Source: Ischnura elegans
Taxonomy: Eukaryota > Arthropoda > Insecta > Odonata > Coenagrionidae
Direction: 5' to 3'
Assembly (NCBI RefSeq): GCF_921293095.1
Contig: NC_060259.1
Span: 41,273,812 to 41,337,811 of the forward strand
Length of the DNA: 64,000 nt
In this document: piece by piece, positions 36,927 through 48,372 of the stretch
How positions within the stretch are numbered: the first letter of the stretch is position 1
How the letters are laid out: each line of letters opens with the position of its first letter
Notes under the pieces: generated by a model
Database searches by the model: none
Told to the model about the DNA's origin: nothing
The model's input: only the letters and a program-made list of their open reading frames with translations
Translations under genes and position numbers: made by a program

Positions 36927-37179
36927 CAGGGGTGCCGACTTAGAAAAAATATTGGGGGGGCCAAAACCAGGACTCCTGGTAATTTTATAAGTATTGAGTT
37001 TTAAGTTTTTAAACATTTTAGAAGAGTCATATGATCAACATTAGAACCCTGAAACTTTAATATCGATATCTGGACACTGCGGGGAAAATCGGCAAGCCTG
37101 ACACATTTATTTCTCACACCCATAACGAATTTTTGAGGGGGCTCGGGCCCCCTCAGGCCCCATGGAGTCTACGCCACTG
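36927..37179. mobile_element. hAT-type MITE, G/C-tract family
   Basis: The left end CAGGGGTGCCGACTTAG and the inverse right end CAGTGGCGTAGACTCC have a G run inside the left end and a GGGCTCGGGCCCCC block near the right. The flanks gctatacc and gctatatg are a decayed 8-bp duplication. Confidence 0.7.
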
Positions 37180-37739
37180 GCTATATGTTACCAAAACATT
37201 CTACTGCTAATCATAAAGTTTCCAATGAAAACTCGAAAATGAGCTTCTCTCACCAGATTCGACACAGTGCCATTTGATCCACCCGAGAGGGGTGCAGATC
37301 TGAATTGCCCTCGTGCCTATCTCTATCCCTCAGCGCCGCGTGGAGCCGACGTCGTTCTCCGGCTAGCCGTCAGGCGTCGCCTCGCTACTGGGAGGCAAGT
37401 GTTGAACCGTAGCCTACGTTATATACAAGGCCGTCCAACGTCGGGAAAAGGCTGGGACAGCGCACGTAGTTGAGTCTTCGGCCGGTAGAGGCGCTCTTTT
37501 GAGAACATGAATTACATGAGATCTTACGGGAAATAGCAACGGAACTGATGAAATTACGTTATTTTTATCTTAAGAGAGGCTCTAAATTCTTTCTAATACT
37601 TGTAAATCTACATAATACCCAGCAAGCCACCTTTAGGGTGTTTGGCAGGGGAAAATAATGAAGAATGAGAAAAAGCGAGGATATTTATTTTAAGGAGGTC
37701 TCGAGAAAATTAGTCCTAAGGCGATTGATTTTGGACCCT

Positions 37740-37912
37740 ATTGCAAAACATTTTTCGATGGAAATGATTACTCACTAACCAAAACTTACCAAATATACAA
37801 GAATTGCCATGAGAAAAAAATCTCCTGAACCGGGAATCGAACTGCGGTCATACCGCCATGCGCGTCTTTAGGGCAGGGTTGAGACTCTTAACCGGTCGTG
37901 AAGGGGCCATAA
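37740..37912 (-). mobile_element. tRNA-derived SINE
   Basis: On the minus strand the head reads cgaccggttaagagtctcaa (A-box region) and gcagttcgattcccggttc (B box), followed by a T run and an unrelated body. The B box is close to the tRNA consensus. No intact cloverleaf is apparent. Confidence 0.7.
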
Positions 37913-39044
37913 CTAGGACTTTTTTCAGGGGGTGCAACGATCAGTTTGCCACTATCCCTCCCGTGATCCCCTTTTCTCTTCCACCCCTAAAATATAATAC
38001 CTCTGTAATCCATTTTTTTATTGTGCGTTAGTTGAAATTACTCGCCGTATGTATGCTGTGAAGAACTTTTATTAATATTAGTTTAAAATGATTTTTAATT
38101 ATTTTGGCTAACTAATTTAATTATGAAAGTTAAATAACTTTTCTAATAAATGTTTCAAAATTTTCTGCTCCCCTCTCTGAAATCTTCGCCAGAGGCACAC
38201 GCCCCCCTGCAACGCCCTAGCTCCAGTCTTGGGTTGCGGCTTCATTGAAGTCCTTTTTTCCCGCGTTGACATCCTTGACGAACCACAAGGGTTTAAAATC
38301 TAGCAATGACGGATATAGATCTGCACCAACTAGGTGGGGGGCCTATCTTCGTGAATTACTACACAACCAGGGGAATTTCCCCCTAGCCGAAGGGGGGTTC
38401 GGGGATTTTGAAAGTTAGGATTTTCCAGACTCAAAAACGGCTGTTTTAGACTAATTCATTGATAAAAAAGACACTATATTATGCAGGCGTGGTAGATCGT
38501 TTTACAAATGCCAAAGCGTTAAAATAGGCCCTAAAAGGTTAAAAATAATTTGTATTTTGACTCGTTATAGTTGGTAAATTTGCCGGAAAATTTTGCTATC
38601 TGCTTTACGTCAAAGTAGTGACATATGAAAATTTCAATTTTTATCTATAGCGTATGTTACGACTCCTAAGCATCTCCCCTCCCCATGGATCCGCCACTCT
38701 CATCTTGTACCATGAGCCTCGGAACAATTGCCATGGGAATCAAAGAAAGTCTGCTCAGTGGGCTGGAAATCCAAGATCACAGCCTCGATTCCCGGTTCAG
38801 GGGAATATTTTCTCATGGGAAATTCATGGATATATCACCGCCGTTCACGCAGCAGGTTGATTGCGTGAATCGTTCAGGGGCAAGGGGGTCGAACCGATTC
38901 TCACCCAATCTCACGTGGAGGGGAGGGGGGTCCTGGCAAGTATCACGTCTTTTTTTCCGCAAGAAACAGCGTAAAATTGTAAGAAAACTGGGTGGAATTG
39001 AGCAAAACGTGTTCCTCTATTAAACTAGTTAAATTATATTTTTT

Positions 39045-39960
39045 GTGGGAATTTTCACCGATGGCCAACGTTCATTCAGAAGACAGTATTCCATTGCGCG
39101 CCTTGTGACCCCATTTCAGCCTCTATTCCTTAGCTACAATTCTAGTCACACCCTTGAGAACATGAGAAATCAGTTTCTTGACCGTAGACTGACATCTGAC
39201 GGAGTAAACGTTTCCAGTGACTTCGTCAAGTTACTCTACCGACAGCAGGAAAACAGTGAAAACATGTCAAGAACTTGAATTTCAAAACTTTCTACCTCTC
39301 TGCGATAGAGTAAATGACTCTGAAGATTGCAAATCACTGTTGCTTATCAGGAAACTCAATGACATTTCTAAGGGCCATGAAACTCCTGCAACGCAACCGG
39401 AAGATCTTCTCGAGATATGAAGTAGACCTATTCCAGGTATGGTTACTGAAAAAGTGTTTGTCGACTGATTAATTATTTGATAGTTAATTAATCATTATTA
39501 ACAGATTTCCCCAAGTGACCATCGCTTATATATTTGAAATATATATGAGAGAAGCTGCAGTAGCTTTCGTGGCGGGTTACCTTATCCGAATCGCAGAGGA
39601 GAGAACTGAATGTATAGGGCGTCTGGAACCTCTCGCCGCATGTCAAAAAAGTGCTCCCTCACTGTTATTAGTGAATCATTTGAATAGATCATAGATAGAT
39701 TGTTATCCTAGCAAAAACTTTACATATTTCTCAGTGTAAGCAGTGCGCAAACTTGACAGCAAAATTTTATATTCGGGCAGTACTGTTTCTGCAACGCCAG
39801 CTACTTGAAGAGCAATTACTGACATTCATTTTACCAAGATTTCTGAAGGAATTTGCTTGTAAGCAATGCACAAACCCGGTATTGCTTCGTGTAATATTAC
39901 AAAAAATTTTTAGGCCACTTCTGGACAACTATGCTAAAATGAAACGGACACTGTAACATG
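39045..39960 (+). pseudogene. Broken ORF, possibly a P/THAP9-like transposase remnant
   Basis: Overlapping frames on the plus strand appear to be one decayed coding region. The frame at 39045-39278 has VTPFQPLFLSYNSSHTLE; another at about 39547 reads REAAVAFVAGYLIRIAEERT, then CIGRLEPLAACQKSAPSLL. V-x-[YF]-V-x-G-Y followed by C--L is a pattern found near the C-terminus of P-element and THAP9-like transposases. The similarity is short and comes from memory, so the family assignment is tentative. Stops separate the pieces. The position inside long terminal inverted repeats supports a transposon origin. Confidence 0.4.
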
Positions 39961-40797
39961 GAAGAAGTAACAGCACCTGCGTTTAGGAAAATATCACTTA
40001 GTCGGAAATTCCTATAATTTTGAAAACATTATTCCGTGAAAAACACCAAAAAATAAAGGCCAAAATTAAATAAATATGGTAAATGTTAGCATAATCACGA
40101 AAAGAGAACTAATTTTGACAAAAATCGCATCTGTTTCAAATGTTCGCCATTCATTCCCATACGAATTTTGTTCTCAAAACAGCGCCAGCGGCGACAACTG
40201 GAACTAACTCCAGACATGCTCATTCTGCCCGTTTACAGCCCACGTTGGACGGCCTTATGAATAACGTAGGCTACGGTTGAACACTATGCGCTTGATTACG
40301 CGGCACCATGTGTTCAAGCGTTCCCTGTTCTAACGAGAGCTGCCGAGCATGACCGAAAGAAGCCTAATGAGCAGGGATTCGCTAGACTCGGCGATGACTA
40401 GCATACCCAAACGACATATCTGCACTCAGTGGAGGGGACTGGCAAGGGTGGACGCGGGGATCTGAAAAATCGCCGAAAAATATTCTCCAAAATGAGCTGA
40501 TCCTTGGCTAGTTCTTGATATTTTTACGTCGTTTATCGCGGCAAACGGTACAAAAGCCATTCTACCTCTACTTTAAATCGTTTTCTGACCTTGTATAAAG
40601 TCATCAGAATTCTAAATAATATTTTTCATTTTGGTTTAGTCATCAGAGAATCCAGAGATGACTGGACGCTTCGCCACTGGCGAGGGTTATTGTCGCAAGT
40701 GTCCAATAGCTTCATATAAGATATGAGCCTGGTACCATTCGCTCAGTAGCTAAATTCTCTACCTATAAGGCTAGCATGATACGTTCCTTGTGTCTTA

Positions 40798-41099
40798 CAG
40801 TGGCGCAGCGAGGGGGGGGGGGGTTTGAGGGATAACCCCCCCACCAGAGCTCAGAGAAATTTTTAAGTTCAACCCATATTACTTAATTTGATTGATTTTA
40901 AAAATAGAATATTGTAAGGATTAATAAAATATCCCTCAGAAAGCCGTTAACCTCACCATTTTGAACAATTTATCTATAAAATTCCGCAATATATTAATCT
41001 CGTACCTACCGATTATCCTGGTGGATATACCATACCCCACACACCCCGTCGTTAGTTGCACCTAAACCCCCCCAGACTTAATTCCTAGCTGCGCCCCTG
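40798..41099. mobile_element. hAT-type MITE, G/C-tract family
   Basis: The left end CAGTGGCGCAGCGAGG and the inverse right end CAGGGGCGCAGCTAGG are flanked by an exact 8-bp duplication, gtgtctta (40790-40797, 41100-41107). A run of about 12 G followed by CCCCCCC lies inside the left end. It is a full-length 302-bp copy of the family also at 1711-2008. Confidence 0.9.
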
Positions 41100-41746
41100 G
41101 TGTCTTATACCCATCGAATAACTTGGATTTTATTTCTTCATGGACAATCAAACTGATAAAATGATTCAAATACATGAAAAGGATAATTGGAGTTTGCAAT
41201 AACTAAGTTTGAGAATCAATCTACTTTTCTTAGGTGAAACCAAATTTGAATAACTCCAGTGATTTAGATTTTAATAAATCTAAGGTATAAGTCTCAAATT
41301 ACAGCACGAGCAGGGCTAAGCAGTTCACTCAGAGACAGGTTAGGTAGATACTTGATGGTTAGGGTAAATATGACTAGGTATTGACCCAGCTATAGACTCA
41401 TGGTCTCAGTAAAAAAGAGGAGATTATTTATGATTTTTAGAGGTTTGGCAATAGGCAGTGAATTTCAAAGCTATGGAGATACATTGCAAGCATACATTGA
41501 TCACAAAATGAATTTTAAAAGACCCTACATTGATGGCAAAACATTTTTCCGACAGTTTCAAATGAAATATTGCAATTTATAAATAATATCCATTCCTCCA
41601 AATATCCAATTATGCAACCAGCAAAAGGAATTTACTTCTCGAAGCATGGGGCATGGGTGTACCCAATGCAGCTGTGAAACTAAATTTAGTTCAAAACAAA
41701 AGTTATGAACGAATATTCCTTTAGAAGAAAAATGATATTAGTATAA

Positions 41747-41981
41747 AGGCCTGGTTACGCGATACATTAACACGTACGGGTTAATGTCTAAATGTATGAA
41801 CGCGAGAATGAACGCCAAAATGCACCGTGTAACCACCCAACTTGTGCGAATGCATGAACGGAAAATAGAACCTGTTCTAATTTGGTTCATGCATTCGTAC
41901 ATGTTCCGTTCCGGTCCACCAAAATCATTCACGCAAACGTACATCAACTTTTACGTGTTTATGTACCGTGTAACCAGGCCT
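41747..41981. mobile_element. Harbinger-type MITE, intact
   Basis: The left end AGGCCTGGTTACGCG and the inverse right end AGGCCTGGTTACACGG are flanked by TAA on both sides (41744-41746, 41982-41984), the 3-bp duplication of PIF/Harbinger elements. The inverted similarity extends to ACATTAACACGT against ACATAAACACGT. It is 235 bp without coding sequence and is the uninterrupted reference for 3519-4208. Confidence 0.85.
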
Positions 41982-41984
41982 TAA

Positions 41985-43875
41985 GACATCGAACTAAAAT
42001 AAAAATCATTACTTTTTTCAAGCAAATAAGTTATAAAAACTGATAAATTTCTGTCATAATTTTCTTAAAATTTTGGTTTTATTAGCCTTTTCTGAGCAAA
42101 AAAGTTACAACTTTAATGAACACCGCTAGTTTTGACCCCCCCCCCTAGTTTTGATTCTGGGTACACCCATGCTAAGGGTTAGTCTTAGACACGTTTTAAT
42201 TATCGCGCTATTGACACAGTGTAATTAAATTTTGGGTATTAGCCCAGGTAAATTTATTAAGTACATCTACAAGCTCCATCTGTGCTGGTGGAGCAACACA
42301 AAAGCCATCAGTTTCCACCAACCTACTCCTATTGATTTTTTTAATAAAAAAATTAACCCTGAAGCAGTGGAGACAGCAAAACACTGAGGAGCCTTATGAA
42401 AGCATGGGATCATGTCAAATTGGTGGAGTCATACAGACAATAATTGAAACTTTTGAGCAATACAAAAATCATTAGAGTAATTTAAAAACTGAGAGGCCAT
42501 TTAAAAACTGAAAGCCATATTTCCCTCCAATTAACTTCTGAACTCAAGGTTTTGCACAGGCTTCAGCAGTTATTAGTCCATATTATCATTTTTTCTCAAC
42601 TCACAGTGTTTTTTGATGTCTCATTTCTCTGTACTTTACCTACACTCACTCAAATAATCCGGTGGAGACACAGAGAAAATAACCACATCCTAACTTCTTG
42701 ATCATGTTCATTTCTGAGATATTTCATTGGCGACACACCCAGGGAGGAGGACTCACTAATGAACAACAGCTGTCTATCGTAACACTCCAGGCGGTAAATG
42801 TGAACTCAGTGAGGAGTAAATGGAAGGGTTGCAACCTTCTTGCATTCCTAAAATTATTTTCTTACTGCATCAATAATTTAGACACCTTTACCACTATCGA
42901 TTAAAACTTAGTAAAGACGGGTTAGTTCGACTATTTTGTCAGTTCCACTTCCTGTTCTGTTCCCAGCATCAGTTTTCAATCCCAGTTCCCTGTTCTGGTT
43001 CTTACAACAATTTCAATGCTTAATTTTCAAAACCTATTAATGCTTTTCATTTGGGTATGATCACTGCCAAAAATAACACATCACGTCATCTCATGTGAGA
43101 TTGGATCTATAACATCTTTCTATTCTATAACAAATTGTGCTGAAGAAAAGTTTTTCATTTGGGTTTCATGAGAATTATTTTTTCACAGATTCCTTTTGAC
43201 TTCGGATTATGGTTCCAAGCACTGATGGACCAAGAATCAAACTGGCCCATTATTATTTGAAGGGCATGAATTTTCTTTCCATGTCTTTGTGTGTATGGAG
43301 AATGATTTACATTTGTCCCATTCACAACTCTAAAAATGTAGTATTTACAACTGAAATTTTGTCAATTCCATGACCAAATTTCTTCAAAATTAAGTCGTCA
43401 ACCCTACACGAGAGAGAGGTTTGAGTCAACCCAAGACAGAGGATATTAAAAACGTTTTGAAGCAGTATGCATCGCACTCATCAGCTAATAAATACAATTA
43501 AGTTGTTCAGACAAAAATAGCCACCCAGCATTTTCATTTATGGAATCCCCACACATTCCAAAAAGAACTGCTGATGAGGATCTTGGGAGCTGATGGGATG
43601 CCATGGGAGATAAATATCAGAGAAGAACAGATTTTGGGAACATATGTAGACTAGTGGAGTATAATTAGGAGTAAAGAGGAGCAACTTGTTAGAAGTGACA
43701 GCATAGAGCAGGTAAAAGCAAAATTCGGGACATACCTAAAATGGAGGTGGATCCTGCAAACACACCTATACATAACACACAAAATTTGTGACGAGAAATT
43801 GCTTGTTAGGGTGGAAAAGCATGCAACAAAGGTACTGAAGAGATTATAGTTAGGTTGCAATAATTTTATGATGTA
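41985..43875. other. Intergenic, nothing recognised
   Basis: AT-rich sequence with short frames only. A C run at about 42137-42147 is the only compositional oddity noted. Confidence 0.5.
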
Positions 43876-44457
43876 CAGTGGAACCTCGTTAAAGCGAGTA
43901 CGGGCTATAGCGACACCCCCGCTATTACGAGAGATAGCCGATGCACCGTCAATTGACCCTATAATAAGCGTGTTAAAAAATTCGTTTTTACGAGACCCTT
44001 TCGGTGTTGGCTCTCGCCATAGCGAGGGTTTCACCGCCGGAAGACTTTCATGAAGACTCCTTAACCTCTGTAATTGCTGGCGATCTGTTAGAAATGAAGT
44101 TAATGGAGTGCTCAGTCTCAAATTTATGTGGTAAACTGTCATTCGATAAATATAATGATGACGAAACAATGCTTTGCATGATTTTTATTCAGTGCGGCGC
44201 TTATAAATTGTTTGAATAGTTAGTCGTTATTTGAGTACGAAAATTTAGTGATGCAAAAAAACATCGCCTTTTGTCTGGATTTATGCTTACGTTTATCGGA
44301 TAGATGTTTATCTGTCGCCGCACCACTCCTGTTCCTGTATATCTGTTCGCAACAAGTATATTGGCTATCATTTGCTACACCTCCGGTAAAGCGACAATTC
44401 GCTATAGCGAGTGTTTGTTAGTGCACCGTGGGGTGTCGTTATATCGAGGTTTCACTG
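43876..44457. mobile_element. pogo-like MITE
   Basis: The left end CAGTGGAACCTCGTTAAAGC and the inverse right end CAGTGAAACCTCGATATAAC are flanked by TA at both sides (43874-43875, 44458-44459). Subterminal GCTATAGCGA motifs recur at both ends. The same family is present in longer form at 62417-63956. No transposase frame. Confidence 0.8.
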
Positions 44458-45070
44458 TACTTGTGACCAAAAATATCAAGTAAATATAATTTTAAGATAA
44501 TGTAAAGGCATACTTGAGACAATAATTTTGACTCACTCATTATTTCATCCAAAAGGTTCTTATGGCTGAAGATAGACTTCACCCCATACCACACACTTGG
44601 ATAAGAACTGGACTCTAATGGAATGGCATTTCCCCATTGTTTCCTCTGCAACTATCGTCTGCTAAATGGCAGCCAAGACTGCCTTTGGAAAAGATTGTGT
44701 CCACGGGGATTTCAACAGAAAAATGCATATTTTTCCAATTTATTTTTCATTTTCAAAGGCAAAACTGATCCTCCATGTGCACTTATTTATGCTTTGCCTT
44801 GCTACGATTTTAATGGCAAAGGGAGAAGATAATGAAAGTTATTCTGCTAACTCTGTGAACCAGAAGTCATAAAAATGGTGCCAGCCTTGGCTGTTTTGGC
44901 AAGCACAGACTTTAATGCTTCTCATCATATTACTGTATTATACCGTACATGGACTAAATTGTTTTCCTGCTGTGGCATATTGTCGCACTAATTGTACTGC
45001 TGATCGCAATATATGCTCAGTAGTTGAGACATCTTGTTTGATATAGTCCACTAATTTCCACATGGGAGAT

Positions 45071-45240
45071 TGACGGTTCAGTAGCTAAACTGGCTAAAGC
45101 ACTCGGCCAGAAATCGAGGGATCCGGATTTGAATGTTGGTCAAGGTGAATGATTTTTCTTCTGTGGAATTTCACATATTTGTGCGTTACGGGTGACTCCG
45201 TAACGTTATCACTGTGGCTAATCCTGGTATACTAGAACAA
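45071..45240 (+). mobile_element. tRNA-derived SINE
   Basis: The head has cagtagctaaactggctaaa (A-box region), agcactcggccag and a degenerate B box ggatttgaatgttgg, followed by an unrelated body. It is a different tRNA-like head from those at 6820, 10160 and 37740. Boundaries approximate. Confidence 0.6.
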
Positions 45241-45879
45241 AATATGTTACTTTTCACGCTAGAAAATCGTGGGTACTCAGTGTAAACCAAATTGGTCTAT
45301 TCAATGTTTTAAATTTTCATTGAGAGAAATAAAAGTTATGATCAAATCACTTTTTTCCTCATTCTGCCAGTCCCTCTATGTTAAGAATAAGGTAATGCAA
45401 AAATTAACGCCCACTTTACCAGTTGGTGATGTAATTACAGTTCCCTCAGTTAACTTGTTTGAGGAGCACCGCACATTGAGGAAAGGAAGAGCTCACTCAA
45501 TCCCTAAAGTAGTGTCGACCACAACAATTTATGTGAGGCTGTTGCATAAGGTTGAGGAGTAACTGACAATCAATGACCCAAATGACAGGAGTTTGTGACA
45601 TCATCAAATTATATGCATAGGGGGTTAAGGCAGTCAACTTTTTTCCTCAAAATGGCTCTGAAAGTAGGCGGCAGATCAAAAACTTGAAAAATGCAGCTCT
45701 TTTACTTTTCAGACTGTATCATAATCAGGAATTAAAACAAAATGGTGAATAATCCCATCACTCATTGACATCTTGGTTATAAATTGGCTAACAGAAGTTT
45801 TCAACAAAAGATAACAGAGATGCACTCAGAGACTCAAAAAGCAAAGGAGAACCTTATTATGGAAGCCAGCCATGTCTTA

Positions 45880-46113
45880 AGGCCGTTTTACACGGTACAC
45901 GGAATTGTGCAGTCTGACTTACGTGTGAAGGCGCAATCAAAATTGCGTCGTGTAAAGCGGTGAATTGCTAGAGCACATGCGAGAATGCGTGGATGCGAGA
46001 CGGCAAGATAGCCCCGGTTCTAATTTCGTTCATGCATTCGCGCAATTCCACGCCATTTTAGACATTAATGCAGCTCTAACCTGCGCAATTCCGTGTACCG
46101 TGTAAAACGGCCT
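45880..46113. mobile_element. Harbinger-type MITE, second subfamily
   Basis: The left end AGGCCGTTTTACACGGTACA and the inverse right end AGGCCGTTTTACACGGTACA are perfect repeats that continue with CGGAATTG. TTA flanks both sides (45877-45879, 46114-46116). It is 234 bp, similar in length and partly in sequence to 41747-41981. Confidence 0.85.
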
Positions 46114-46472
46114 TTATTTATTGCATGCAGGGGTGAATGATTGTCGATGGCTGACTCCTACAGCATGTTCTGCTCCTGTGGTTTTCAAATCAATGTGTAT
46201 CACAGAGCATTGTGGAAGAGGCACAACACATCAAATGTCATTGCAAAGCATAAAAAGCTATCGGGACTCTTATTGGATCAGGAATTGAAAAGCTGCCAAC
46301 GCTTTCACAACCAACTCAGCCATCACCTTCAGGGCTGATAGTCTGATATCAGGCGTGAAGGCAACGGCAGATTTGATCATCAAAGATTAGGCAGCTTTCC
46401 AGTACTTGATCTGAGGGCAGTCCCTAGAGCTCCTTTGGAGTCTGGTAGCTTGAAATGTACCCAATCATATTA

Positions 46473-46722
46473 CAGTGGCAGATACAGATGGGGGTGCGTG
46501 CCCCCCCTTGTGGGGCCGCCTGTATTGCCAAACATTGCAGAACCACAATTTTAACTTTTTTACATCATAAGATGGCATTTTGTTGTATTTTTACATAATC
46601 ACTCTAATTAAAACCTTCTTAATCTTTGAACGTGACTTCATTATTTTTTATTATGATATAAGTAAACGTAACTCAAAGTATCTTTTGTGCCCCCCCTTGA
46701 GTTTTTTCTGTATCCGCTACTG
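46473..46722. mobile_element. hAT-type MITE, G/C-tract family
   Basis: The left end CAGTGGCAGATACAGATG and the inverse right end CAGTAGCGGATACAG are flanked by an exact 8-bp duplication, tcatatta (46465-46472, 46723-46730). G and C runs lie inside the left end and a C run inside the right end. 250 bp, no coding sequence. Confidence 0.88.
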
Positions 46723-46915
46723 TCATATTACCTTTCAGTAAGCTATGGTAGGGTTCCTTATAAATGCAGACATTTAATAAAAGCTCTGCCACACACTCAT
46801 AACTAGCATTGATCAGAAGCTCATTGATTCACCTTCACTTTTCATCAACAAGAATAATTACAATCTCTAACCAGTCAGAATAGGCCAATGCAGGCATTGG
46901 GTGATCACATCTGGC

Positions 46916-47057
46916 ATTCATGGTGAAATAAAAACACAGTACTATTCCACAACCTTATATTTTTGCAGTCAATTTATCTGATTGTATACAATCAGATAAA
47001 TTGACTGCAAAAATATAAGGTTGTGGAATAGTACTGTGTTTTTATTTCACCATGAAT
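46916..47057. repeat. Perfect 142-bp palindrome
   Basis: Two arms of 71 bases, 46916-46986 and 46987-47057, are exact reverse complements with no spacer; the centre is gtatac. Similarity ends abruptly on both sides. The arms contain AATAAA on each strand. It lies about 500 bases downstream of the NME6 stop codon. Confidence 0.95.
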
Positions 47058-47561
47058 ATCTCATCGTTCCACCAAGTAACGCCTAAATCTGTTGATTTTA
47101 TTCAATCTGGCATATCATAAATATATATACACTCCCTTACACCTTGCATGGAACAGAAAATATATATTAAAGGACTATAATTGGTGCAGCCCTGTCCTAA
47201 GGTTGCCTTTTCAGGTGACACTTCTGCCATAATTACAGATACTCATTAAAATTGCATAAACTTTTACGATACTAAAATTTATAACGAACAACAACCACAA
47301 CATGAACGGCAATATTCAACAACCCCGGAATCCCTAGAAAACATTGTGAGCGCCTATCAACACCAAAAAAACCTTGCCGAAGATGACATACAAACCAAAT
47401 AGAATCGATATTCGCGTCAAATATTATTCTCCGTGTCTCCACGAGTCGACCAAAAAAGAGCCATTCATATAGGTAAATGTGATAATTTTATATGTATTAC
47501 TGAAGAAATGATTGGGAAGCAAGAAGACGCTGGAGTGGTTCAATGTTGAAATCCATCCTCC

Positions 47562-48372
47562 TCAATATTCATAGATACCACTGAATCGATGGTTTAAGAA
47601 GTGCTGTACATACCTGATGGACGGGCAAATTTCATGAATAAATTCTTTCTCCTTCAGTTTCACTTGGCATGACTGAAAATAGCACTCTTCATTAGAGCGC
47701 CAGTTGTCGATGTCAAAATTAGGAAAGAAGAAGTGTATTTCCCTAAGTGCAGATTGCTCTGAATCTGAAAAACGGCAAAACCAACAGGAACAAAAAATGC
47801 AGTATTCGGAAAAATGGTACAGCATGCATAAAAACCTGTATTGACAGGGACGCACCTGAACCATGGGCAGAATTTCTGGTGTCAGTAACTCCATATAACG
47901 CTCTGATGGAATTAGGATACTCAGCTTTAGCTTGATATACTCTTGCAGGCCCCAAGATACGTCTCCACAAAATTATTGAATTTACGCCCGCCAGAATGTG
48001 AACATGTACAGGGCCACTGTCATAGGTAAATAGATTAATAACACTCTATCACATACGGAGGCGTTTAAAGAAAATCTCCAAATCTAACCTTGCCAAAAAC
48101 GACGACAACCGCTCATAAAAAAATTTTCCCTTATGCTCCTTATAGAACTCCTCCGCTTCTTTTATTGAAAGTTGCACTTCAGACGTCCTTACCACAAAGA
48201 ATCCGCATCGTAAAATTCGATCCCTAATAGCCTAGAAAACCGTAAAATTATGAGGTACTCCGAAGTCAATAAAGAGAAAAGAAAAAGTTTAAAAAGTAAT
48301 AACCTTCACAACATGTGGGACCTTAGTAGCATTCGGCTTAATTATGGCTAAAGTTAAATCTAAACACTTCAT
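47562..48372 (-). CDS. NME6: NME6-type nucleoside diphosphate kinase, four exons, complete
   Basis: Exons on the minus strand are 48304-48372, 48089-48231, 47856-48016 and 47562-47764, with GT-AG introns of only 72, 72 and 91 bases. Together they encode 191 residues, the usual NME6 length. Motifs in order are LTLAIIKPNA (nucleotide-binding lysine region), FYKEHKGKFFYERL, SGPVHVHILAG, WRRILGPARVYQA and VTDTRNSAHGSDS, where the His of NxxHGSD (about residue 122) is the phosphate-accepting catalytic histidine. NME6 is a group II NDP kinase, reported in mitochondria; no transit peptide is obvious here. The start ATG at 48370-48372 is the only in-frame one giving the family N-terminus. The last exon contains a strong donor-like CAG|GTATGT near 47610, so an alternative C-terminus is possible. 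Confidence 0.95.

Larger units (their letters stand above)
37266..40450 (+). mobile_element. 3.2-kb transposon with long (about 250-bp) terminal inverted repeats
   Basis: The left arm (about 37266-37525) and right arm (about 40150-40450) match as inverted copies. Blocks in order are gtgcagatctg/gtgcagatatg, ccgtagcctacgtta, aaggccgtccaacgt and gcgct-ttttgagaaca. The interior has a SINE (37740-37912, -) and broken coding sequence (39045-39960) that may be transposase. Exact ends and target duplication could not be fixed. Confidence 0.6.

Noticed and set aside
38685-39023. 112-codon plus-strand frame
   Set aside because: It lies inside the long-inverted-repeat element and shows no transposase or other motif.
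43651-44169. 172-codon minus-strand frame, the longest in the window
   Set aside because: It runs across the end of the pogo-like MITE into flanking DNA, so it cannot be a conserved gene.
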